This document shows positions 1 through 5,033 of a DNA stretch of 6,483 bases, one piece after another. The stretch is from Lachnospiraceae bacterium UBA3645 (GTDB lineage: Bacteria; Bacillota; Clostridia; Lachnospirales; Lachnospiraceae). The notes under the pieces were generated by a model. That model was not told the origin of the DNA, searched no databases, and saw nothing but the letters and a program-made list of their open reading frames with translations. Within the stretch, counting starts at the first letter, position 1. The number at the start of each line of letters is the position of its first letter. A program made the translations under genes and the position numbers. Location of the stretch: the NCBI GenBank assembly GCA_002373555.1, contig DFKM01000010.1:1-6483 (forward strand), given 5' to 3'.

Positions 1-206
1 ACGCGCTGGAGATCTTCTCGCTGCTTGCGAACGTGGCTGATGTCAAGAGCCTGGTGATCCATCCGGCGTCCACGACGCATTCCCAGCTTTCGGCAGAGGA
101 ACTGGCCGATCAGGGAATCTATCAGAACACAATCCGGCTGTCAATCGGCACGGAGCATATCGATGATATCATCGCAGACCTTGAAAAAGGCTTTGCAGCG
201 ATATAA
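1..206 (+). CDS. metY: O-acetylhomoserine sulfhydrylase, C-terminal end (partial)
   Basis: The gene is cut by the window start; the reading frame begins at base 3 and ends at TAA 204-206, leaving 67 codons. The visible tail contains the segment SLVIHPASTTHSQLS followed by IRLSIGTEHIDDIIADLE, which is the characteristic end of PLP-dependent Cys/Met-metabolism enzymes, and the wording best fits the MetY (O-acetylhomoserine aminocarboxypropyltransferase) branch. In this family the arginine of the RLS motif binds the substrate carboxylate; the PLP lysine lies upstream, outside the window. The enzyme makes homocysteine from O-acetylhomoserine and sulfide in the cytoplasm. It ends 30 nt before cysK on the same strand with no terminator between them, so the two are probably one operon. 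A cystathionine gamma-synthase or methionine gamma-lyase cannot be fully excluded from the tail alone. Confidence 0.85.
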   Translation, partial: ALEIFSLLANVADVKSLVIHPASTTHSQLSAEELADQGIYQNTIRLSIGTEHIDDIIADLEKGFAAI

Positions 207-236
207 AATAGGTCATAATGAAAGGGGAGAAAAACC

Positions 237-1169
237 ATGGCGAACATTTATAAAGGCGCAATCGAACTGATTGGAAACACACCGCTTGTCGAGGCGGTCA
301 ATGTCGAGAAGAAACTGGGGCTTTCCGCGACGCTGCTCCTGAAGCTGGAATATTTCAATCCGGCCGGCAGTGTGAAAGACCGTATCGCAAAAGCGATGAT
401 CGAAGACGCGGAACAGAGGGGCGTGCTGAAGGAAGGCTCTGTGATCATTGAGCCGACGAGCGGCAACACCGGCATCGGTCTCGCATCGATCGCGGCAGCC
501 AAGGGCTATCGTGCGATCTTTACAATGCCGGAGACAATGAGCGTGGAGCGCAGAAATATCCTGAAGGCTTACGGCGCGGAGATCGTGCTGACAGAAGGCG
601 CGAAGGGCATGAAGGGCGCGATCGCGAAGGCGGAAGAGCTGGCTGAGGAGATCCCCGGCGGATTTATCCCCGGACAGTTCGTCAATCCTGCTAATCCTGC
701 TGTCCATAAAGCAACGACCGGCCCGGAAATCTATCAGGATACCGACGGTATGGTTGACATCTTCATCGCAGGCGTCGGAACCGGCGGTACGGTGACCGGA
801 ACCGGAGAGTATCTGAAAGAACAGAAGCCGGAAGTCAAGGTCGTGGCGGTAGAGCCGGCAACTTCCCCTGTGCTTTCGGAGGGCAGAGCCGGATCTCATA
901 AGATTCAGGGCATCGGCGCAGGATTCGTACCGGATGTGCTGAATACGAAAGTCTACGACGAAGTATTCCCGGTAGAGAATGAGGATGCATTCGCTGCCGC
1001 AAAGCTCCTGGCGAAGACGGAAGGCATCTCGGTCGGCATCTCCTCCGGTGCAGCCCTCCATGCGGCGATCGAATATGCGAAGAAACCGGAGAATAAAGGA
1101 AAGGTGATCGTGGCGCTGCTGCCCGATTCCGGCGACAGATACTATTCCACACCGCTGTTTACGGAGTGA
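237..1169 (+). CDS. cysK: Cysteine synthase (O-acetylserine sulfhydrylase)
   Basis: This is a complete 310-residue protein, the normal length for CysK. It catalyses the PLP-dependent reaction of O-acetylserine with sulfide to give cysteine and acetate in the cytoplasm. Motifs seen in order are IGNTPLV (residues 12-18), NPAGSVKDR (41-49) with the PLP Schiff-base lysine K47, the substrate loop TSGNTG (74-79), the phosphate-binding GTGGT (181-185), GIGAGFVP, and SSGAA (269-273) with S270 positioned to contact the pyridine ring nitrogen. The C-terminus DSGDRYYSTPLF is typical. The ATG at 237 is supported by AGGGGAG at 223-229, seven bases upstream, and by N-terminal alignment to the family. It follows metY closely, giving a sulfide-fixing pair that feeds both methionine and cysteine. 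No T-box or SAM riboswitch is visible in the 30-nt gap, so control is probably from an upstream operon promoter. A cystathionine beta-synthase is unlikely given length and absence of CBS domains. Confidence 0.96.
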   Translation: MANIYKGAIELIGNTPLVEAVNVEKKLGLSATLLLKLEYFNPAGSVKDRIAKAMIEDAEQRGVLKEGSVIIEPTSGNTGIGLASIAAAKGYRAIFTMPETMSVERRNILKAYGAEIVLTEGAKGMKGAIAKAEELAEEIPGGFIPGQFVNPANPAVHKATTGPEIYQDTDGMVDIFIAGVGTGGTVTGTGEYLKEQKPEVKVVAVEPATSPVLSEGRAGSHKIQGIGAGFVPDVLNTKVYDEVFPVENEDAFAAAKLLAKTEGISVGISSGAALHAAIEYAKKPENKGKVIVALLPDSGDRYYSTPLFTE

Positions 1170-1192
1170 ATGAAAATCAGATGAAAAATGGG

Positions 1193-1226
1193 GGGCGGGA
1201 TACGAATCCTGCCCTTCCTTTATTAT
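1193..1226 (+). terminator. Terminator-like hairpin after cysK
   Basis: A 9-bp stem (1193-1201 with 1206-1214, one G-U pair, tetraloop ACGA) lies 23 nt after the cysK stop and is followed by a T-rich run TTCCTTTATTATT. The U-tract is interrupted, so termination may be incomplete, but position and shape fit the end of the metY-cysK operon. Confidence 0.6.
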
Positions 1227-1230
1227 TGAC

Positions 1231-1258
1231 TTGCAATTTGCGGATTTTTTGATATACT
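1231..1258 (+). promoter_or_regulatory. Candidate sigma-70-type promoter for tRNA-Arg
   Basis: A good -10 box TATACT (1253-1258) lies 19 nt before the mature tRNA 5' end. TTGCAA at 1231-1236 gives a 16-nt spacer; a better -35 match, TTGACT at 1226-1231, would leave a 21-nt spacer, which is too long. Transcription would begin near 1265, leaving a short 5' leader for RNase P to remove. The prediction is from consensus only. Confidence 0.5.
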
Positions 1259-1277
1259 TTAAGGAGCGCACGCGTAT

Positions 1278-1349
1278 GCGTCTGTAGCTCAGTGGATAGA
1301 GCAGCGGCCTCCGGAGCCGCGTGCGGAGGTTCGATTCCTCTCAGACGCA
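1278..1349 (+). tRNA. tRNA-Arg (anticodon CCG)
   Basis: A full cloverleaf can be drawn by eye: acceptor stem GCGTCTG (1278-1284) with CAGACGC (1342-1348), discriminator A1349, D-stem GCTC/GAGC (1287-1290, 1299-1302), anticodon stem GCGGC/GCCGC (1304-1308, 1316-1320) around loop CTCCGGA, a 4-nt variable loop, and T-stem GGAGG/CCTCT (one G-U pair) around TTCGATT. The anticodon CCG is at 1311-1313 and reads the arginine codon CGG. No CCA is encoded, since the next bases are CTT, so the CCA end must be added by nucleotidyltransferase. It is a single tRNA, not a cluster, and I see no terminator between it and the downstream CDS. Confidence 0.96.
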
Positions 1350-1360
1350 CTTCCCTTATC

Positions 1361-1403
1361 GATGCGGTACCCGCAGGTTCCCTGCGCAAAACCACCCCGC
1401 ATC
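1361..1403 (+). promoter_or_regulatory. Nested hairpin in the tRNA-CDS spacer
   Basis: The outer 7-bp stem GATGCGG (1361-1367) pairs with CCGCATC (1397-1403). Inside it CGCAGG (1372-1377) pairs with CCTGCG (1381-1386) around a TTC loop. Both stems are perfect. The structure starts 11 nt after the tRNA and ends one base before the Shine-Dalgarno sequence of the next gene. There is no T-tract, so it does not look like a terminator. A role in 3' trailer processing, mRNA 5'-end stability or translation control is inference. Confidence 0.45.
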
Positions 1404-1404
1404 C

Positions 1405-1412
1405 AAAGGAGG
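1405..1412 (+). promoter_or_regulatory. Strong ribosome binding site deciding the downstream start
   Basis: AAAGGAGG is an almost ideal Shine-Dalgarno sequence, four bases before ATG 1417. It settles the start: the frame is open further upstream to a GTG at 1321, but that would begin inside the tRNA gene. Confidence 0.85.
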
Positions 1413-1416
1413 ATTT

Positions 1417-2862
1417 ATGGCTAAAGATTTGGAAGATAAGAAAGATCTGGTCGAAGAGCTGACCGATGCGGAACCTGAGAAGGTTACCGTGGAGGATCTT
1501 GACCAGGCTGCCGAAGATCTGGACGCTGCCCTGTCGGAAACGACGGAAGTGCCGGAGGGCGAAGCAGAAGGATCCGAAGCCGGAGAAGGAAACGGGAATG
1601 TACTCAATGATCCGCTTGCAGATTCCGAATCCACGGAGGATATCTATTCCGGGAATTACCGCAGAGATACATCTGACAGAGGAATCTATACCGGCGGTAC
1701 AAAACGTGACAGGATGATGTCTGATACGCTCGGTGATTACGGCGAGGAATCCAGAGCCGAAAGACGCAGAAAGAGACAGGCTGCAAGACGCAGAAAGAAT
1801 ATCATCACGGTTCTGATCTGCCTGCTCCTGGCCGCGCTGATCGGCTGCGGCGCGTATGCCCACATGAACGGCATGTTCGATAATCTGCCTTTCTTCAGTT
1901 CCGAGAAGCCGGCTGAGACACAGCCTGCGGAGACGGAAACAGCAGCTCCGGCAGAGACCGAGGCCGAGACCGAAGCACCCGCTGAGACCGAATCTGAGAC
2001 TGCAGCTGCCGAGATTACCTGGGAGAAGGATCAGGATCCCGACATCAGCAAGCTTGTTTCCGATTATTACCTCGCACTCAGCGAAGGCAATATCGAGGAA
2101 ATGAAAAAAGCGCTGGATGATACTGCTGTGATCGATGAGGAAGCGGTCACCAACCAGACCACATTCATTGACGGTTATCAGGATATCGCAACTTATGTAA
2201 CCAAGGGCGCACAGGAAGGCGAATACGGTGTTTATATCCAGTACGCCATGAAATTCAAGGATATCGAGACGCCTGCTCCCGGACTTGTCCCGGCCTATGT
2301 CAGACTGGACGGCAACGGTGAGCTGAGACTCCTCAGATATGAGGATTTCGACAATGATATCAGCGTGTACATGGGAGAGGTTTCCAAATCCCAGCAGGTG
2401 CAGGATCTCGCAGCCGAGGTGAACAAGGCATTTGCAGATGCACAGGCAGCGGATGAGAACCTGAAGACCTTCGTCGAGGGTTTGTCCGGGAACGGAACCG
2501 GCACGGACAATGCCGGTGGTGCTTCCACAGCGAACGGCGAAACGGCAGCAGCGACGGAAGAATCCCCGGCTGCAGAAGAGTCCTCCGCAGCGGCCTCTCA
2601 GGAAGCCGGCAGTGCAGGCAATGTGCAGTTTGAGGAAGTGGATGATATCCAGTATGCAAAGACCCAGGTCAAGTGCCGCAAGACGCCGGTCATCGATGAC
2701 AATTCCGAAGACTACATTCTTGTCGATGCGAAGACCAAGGTTCATGTTGTCGGCGTATCCGATGAGTGGTGCAAGGTTTATCTGTTCGATTCGAACGGCA
2801 CCTCCGGATACATTTACAAGCAATATCTGACGATCCTTCCTCCCGATCAGTGGGATGAGTGA
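1417..2862 (+). CDS. Single-pass membrane protein with extracytoplasmic SH3-like domain
   Basis: The protein has 481 residues and I cannot name it. Residues 1-110 are acidic, low in complexity and predicted cytoplasmic. A basic cluster (113-127, RAERRRKRQAARRRK) precedes one hydrophobic segment (129-148), giving an N-in, C-out topology by the positive-inside rule. Outside, a Pro-Ala-Glu-Thr-rich linker (165-195, repeated PAETE/AETE units) leads to a folded region starting near 207 (ISKLVSDYYLALSEGN), whose style resembles NTF2-like or DUF4878-like modules; that is only an impression. A second Gly/Ser/Ala/Glu linker spans about 356-402. The C-terminal 60 residues (about 416-474) read as a bacterial SH3 fold: CRKTP near the start, then VHVVGVSDEWCKVYL and SGYIYKQYL. 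Such domains usually bind peptidoglycan or wall ligands. A wall-associated or scaffolding role is therefore inferred; no catalytic residues are seen. It is preceded by tRNA-Arg with no terminator and followed by queA after 78 nt. Confidence 0.85.
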   Translation: MAKDLEDKKDLVEELTDAEPEKVTVEDLDQAAEDLDAALSETTEVPEGEAEGSEAGEGNGNVLNDPLADSESTEDIYSGNYRRDTSDRGIYTGGTKRDRMMSDTLGDYGEESRAERRRKRQAARRRKNIITVLICLLLAALIGCGAYAHMNGMFDNLPFFSSEKPAETQPAETETAAPAETEAETEAPAETESETAAAEITWEKDQDPDISKLVSDYYLALSEGNIEEMKKALDDTAVIDEEAVTNQTTFIDGYQDIATYVTKGAQEGEYGVYIQYAMKFKDIETPAPGLVPAYVRLDGNGELRLLRYEDFDNDISVYMGEVSKSQQVQDLAAEVNKAFADAQAADENLKTFVEGLSGNGTGTDNAGGASTANGETAAATEESPAAEESSAAASQEAGSAGNVQFEEVDDIQYAKTQVKCRKTPVIDDNSEDYILVDAKTKVHVVGVSDEWCKVYLFDSNGTSGYIYKQYLTILPPDQWDE

Positions 2863-2887
2863 TCCGAAAAATTAAAAAGCGATTACG

Positions 2888-2913
2888 GAAACGGGCTGGT
2901 GACGGCCCGTTTC
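2888..2913 (+). terminator. Hairpin between SH3 protein gene and queA
   Basis: GAAACGGGCT (2888-2897) pairs with GGCCCGTTTC (2904-2913) around a 6-nt loop GGTGAC, a 10-bp stem with one G-U pair. It lies 25 nt after the upstream stop codon. No T-tract follows on the + strand beyond the TTT in the stem, so it is a poor intrinsic terminator and may be an RNA-stabilising or partial-termination structure at the operon boundary. Confidence 0.4.
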
Positions 2914-2940
2914 TGAGTATTCAAGGGATATTTACCGTCT

Positions 2941-3963
2941 ATGAAAGTAAGTGATTTTGATTATGAACTGCCGGAAGAGCTGATCGCGCAGGACCCGCTT
3001 GCGGACCGGTCCTCCTCCAGACTTCTGGTATTGGACAAGGAGACCGGCGCCGTCCGTCATGATGTTTTCCGGAACATCAAAAATGAGCTGCATCCCGGCG
3101 ATTGCCTGGTGATCAATAATACCAGAGTCATTCCGGCGAGACTGTTCGGTACGCGGGAAGGGACCGGCGGCGCTGTCGAGCTTCTGCTGCTGAAGCGCAT
3201 TTCCGGCGATGTCTGGGAAACGCTGGTGCGTCCGGGAAAGAAAGCCAGACCCGGCATGCGGATCGTTTTTTCGGATAAACTGTCCGCGGAGGTGACGGAG
3301 ATTGTCGATGACGGGAACCGGCTCGTGAAATTTGAATACGACGGGATCTTTGAAGAGATCCTGGACGAGCTGGGAGAGATGCCGCTGCCGCCGTACATCA
3401 CACACAAGCTGGCGGATCCGGAACGTTATCAGACGGTGTATGCAAAGTACAAAGGCTCTGCGGCAGCACCTACGGCAGGATTGCACTTCACGCCGGAGCT
3501 TCTGGCAGAGATCCGGGAGATGGGCGTGCAGATCGCGGAAGTTACACTGCATGTCGGTCTGGGCACATTCCGGCCGGTCAAGGTCGATGATGTCAAGGAC
3601 CATCATATGCACTCGGAATTCTATAAGATCGATGCGGAGACGGCAGAGAAGATCAATCAGGCAAAGGCTGCCGGCGGACGCATCATCGCGGTTGGAACGA
3701 CGAGCTGCCGGACGCTGGAGTCGGCAGCGGATGAGAACGGGATCGTCTATGCCGGCAGTGATAACACCGAGATTTTTATTTATCCGGGGTATCAGTTCAA
3801 GGCTGTGGATGCACTGATCACGAACTTTCATCTGCCGAAATCGACGCTGATGATGCTTGTGTCGGCGCTGGCCGGAAGAGAACATATTATGAAAGCGTAT
3901 AAAGAGGCTGTCGATCTGAGATATCGCTTCTTCTCGTTTGGGGATGCCATGTTCATCAGATAG
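2941..3963 (+). CDS. queA: S-adenosylmethionine:tRNA ribosyltransferase-isomerase
   Basis: This is a complete 340-residue protein of normal QueA length. QueA transfers and rearranges the ribose of S-adenosylmethionine onto 7-aminomethyl-7-deazaguanine at position 34 of tRNAs with GUN anticodons (Asp, Asn, His, Tyr), forming epoxyqueuosine in the cytoplasm. Family signatures are visible along the length: [15 protein letters not shown] at residues 6-20, [21 protein letters not shown] (176-184), [40 protein letters not shown], and the end [12 protein letters not shown]. The ATG at 2941 matches the usual QueA N-terminus. Its ribosome site is weak: AAGGGA at 2923-2928 is 12 nt away, longer than ideal. 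No other queuosine gene (tgt, queG, queC-F) is in the window; tgt is a frequent neighbour of queA but is not next to it here. The next gene, rluF, is another RNA modifier. Confidence 0.97.
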   Translation: MKVSDFDYELPEELIAQDPLADRSSSRLLVLDKETGAVRHDVFRNIKNELHPGDCLVINNTRVIPARLFGTREGTGGAVELLLLKRISGDVWETLVRPGKKARPGMRIVFSDKLSAEVTEIVDDGNRLVKFEYDGIFEEILDELGEMPLPPYITHKLADPERYQTVYAKYKGSAAAPTAGLHFTPELLAEIREMGVQIAEVTLHVGLGTFRPVKVDDVKDHHMHSEFYKIDAETAEKINQAKAAGGRIIAVGTTSCRTLESAADENGIVYAGSDNTEIFIYPGYQFKAVDALITNFHLPKSTLMMLVSALAGREHIMKAYKEAVDLRYRFFSFGDAMFIR

Positions 3964-3978
3964 GAAGCAGCAGCGGAC

Positions 3979-3997
3979 CTGTTGAAAGGACCAACAG
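3979..3997 (+). repeat. Small hairpin after queA, able to pair alternatively
   Basis: CTGTTG (3979-3984) pairs with CAACAG (3992-3997) around the loop AAAGGAC, 15 nt after the queA stop. A second CTGTTG copy lies at 4074-4079 beside the large inverted repeat, so CAACAG could pair with either copy. No T-tract follows. Confidence 0.4.
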
Positions 3998-4001
3998 AGA
4001 T

Positions 4002-4074
4002 GCTTCTGCCAAAATATCTTACCGGAAACAGGACACGGGGTGAACAGTTCCCGGTAAGATATTTTGGCAGAAGC
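4002..4074. repeat. Perfect 24-bp inverted repeat (73-nt palindromic element)
   Basis: Bases 4002-4025 are the exact reverse complement of 4051-4074 (arm begins GCTTCTGCCAAAATATC and ends TTACCGG). A 25-nt spacer separates them, and three more pairs form inside after one mismatch (4027-4029 with 4047-4049). Five further outer pairs are possible (3992-3996 with 4075-4079) if five bases are bulged. No T-tract follows in either direction, so it is not an ordinary intrinsic terminator. I see no flanking target duplication. It fills most of the 155-nt gap between queA and rluF and resembles a MITE or REP-type element or an RNA control structure. Confidence 0.9.
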
Positions 4075-4118
4075 TGTTGTCGGATCGATTACACGAAGTA
4101 TGGTTGAAATACGGTAAG

Positions 4119-4850
4119 ATGGCAGAAAAGATCAGAATCAACAAATATCTCAGTGCGGCCGGCGTTTGCTCGAGGCGTGAGGCCGACCGGCTGGTTGAAG
4201 CCGGGAAGGTGACCGTAAACGGACAGACCGCCGAGACCGGCATGACCGTGTCCGACGAAGATGAGATCCGTATTGACGGGAAACCGGTCAAACACCAGGA
4301 TGCCCCTGTCCTTCTGGCCTACAACAAGCCCCGCGGCGTTGTCTGCACATCCGCGAAGGATGAACCGGACAACATTATCGACAGGATCCATTACCCGGTC
4401 AGGATCTATCCGGTCGGCCGTCTGGACAAGGATTCCGAAGGGCTGATCCTGCTGACCAATCAGGGCGATCTGATGGACAAGCTCCTGAGGAGCCGGAATC
4501 TGCACGAGAAAGAATATATCGTGACGGTCAACAAACCGATCACTGCGGAGTTCGTAACGCGGATGTCAGAAGGCGTTCCGATCCTGGATACCGTAACAAG
4601 GCCCTGCACGGTCAAAAAACTGTCTGCCCGTGAATTCTCCATCATTCTCACCCAGGGCATGAACCGGCAGATCCGCAGGATGTGCGAAGCCCTCGATTAC
4701 CGGGTGCGGAAGCTGATGCGGGTGCGGGTCGCCAATATCCGGCTGGGCGATCTGCCGGCCGGACAGTACCGCGAGATTCGCGGCGCGGAGCTGGACAGAC
4801 TGCTTGCGGAGCTCGGAAACGACAGGATTTTCAAAAACAACTCTCAATAA
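4119..4850 (+). CDS. rluF: 23S rRNA pseudouridine synthase, RluF type
   Basis: From ATG 4119 the protein has 243 residues. An N-terminal S4 RNA-binding domain spans about residues 5-55 (INKYLSAAGVCSRREADRL, GKVTVNG). The catalytic domain of the RsuA/RluB/E/F family follows: YNKPRGVV (68-75), VGRLDKDSEGL (99-109) with catalytic aspartate D103, HEKEYIVTV, and QGMNRQIRRMCE (179-190). The stretches KPITAEFV, GVPILDTVT and LPAGQYREI match my memory of E. coli RluF, which isomerises U2604 of 23S rRNA and also U35 of tRNA-Tyr. RluB or a general RsuA-family enzyme is the alternative. The start is uncertain: no good Shine-Dalgarno sequence precedes 4119, and the frame is open back through TTG 4104 and TTG 4077. 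I chose 4119 because MAEKIRINKYL fits the normal S4 start. It follows queA and the palindrome on the same strand. Confidence 0.9.
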   Translation: MAEKIRINKYLSAAGVCSRREADRLVEAGKVTVNGQTAETGMTVSDEDEIRIDGKPVKHQDAPVLLAYNKPRGVVCTSAKDEPDNIIDRIHYPVRIYPVGRLDKDSEGLILLTNQGDLMDKLLRSRNLHEKEYIVTVNKPITAEFVTRMSEGVPILDTVTRPCTVKKLSAREFSIILTQGMNRQIRRMCEALDYRVRKLMRVRVANIRLGDLPAGQYREIRGAELDRLLAELGNDRIFKNNSQ

Positions 4851-4863
4851 GTACGGAAGTGGT

Positions 4864-4978
4864 TGTCATTCTGAGGACAGCTTGCTGTCTGAAGAATCCA
4901 CCGCCTGAATATCAGGCTTTTGTAAAACCGCCTGATTCAGAGTGTGGATCCTTCGTCACTTTTCTCCTCAGGATGACA
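4864..4978. repeat. Composite palindromic dispersed-type repeat, 115 nt
   Basis: The whole element can fold on itself. Outer arms TGTCATTCTGAG (4864-4875) and CTCAGGATGACA (4967-4978) differ at one position; second arms GAAGAATCCAC (4891-4901) and GTGGATCCTTC (4944-4954) pair at 10 of 11; inner arms 4905-4917 and 4930-4940 pair with a 2-nt bulge; the tip is TTTTGTAAAA (4918-4927). The left arm holds a private hairpin, GACAGC TT GCTGTC (4876-4889). The pattern TGTCAT(T/C)CTGAG...GAAGRATCC is one I recognise as an interspersed repeat in many bacterial genomes, without a firm name. GCCTGA ATA TCAGGC (4903-4917) followed by TTTT could be a weak terminator for rluF. The rest of this 183-nt gap holds only AT-rich sequence and the ligA ribosome site. 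Confidence 0.85.
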
Positions 4979-5033
4979 GAGAGCACAATTTTCCTGATTA
5001 TCTATAAAAACACATCTTTTTAAGGAATCATAC

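Noticed and set aside
207..236. Riboswitch or T-box between metY and cysK
   Set aside because: The gap is only 30 nt and contains just the ribosome site, too short for any such element.
1226..1231. TTGACT as the -35 box of the tRNA promoter
   Set aside because: It matches the consensus better than TTGCAA, but the spacing of 21 nt to TATACT is outside the usual 16-18 nt.
213..1271. Open frame of 352 codons on the - strand
   Set aside because: Antisense shadow of cysK, which is unambiguous on the + strand; the translated product is rich in Arg, His and Cys and has no recognisable motif.
1321..1416. N-terminal extension of the SH3 protein from GTG 1321
   Set aside because: It would start inside the tRNA anticodon stem-variable region and give an unrelated Arg-rich leader; ATG 1417 has an almost ideal Shine-Dalgarno sequence.
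1177..2823. Open frame of 548 codons on the - strand
   Set aside because: It lies fully antisense to the SH3 protein gene and runs through the tRNA; its product is a Cys/Leu/Arg-rich sequence without any domain, and the + strand has a strong ribosome site and coherent domains.
4864..4978. CRISPR repeat unit
   Set aside because: There is only a single palindromic element, without evenly spaced direct repeats, spacers or cas genes.
4682..5023. Frame of 113 codons on the + strand running past the end of rluF into the palindrome
   Set aside because: It overlaps rluF in another frame and then reads through the palindromic repeat; no ribosome site and no family resemblance.
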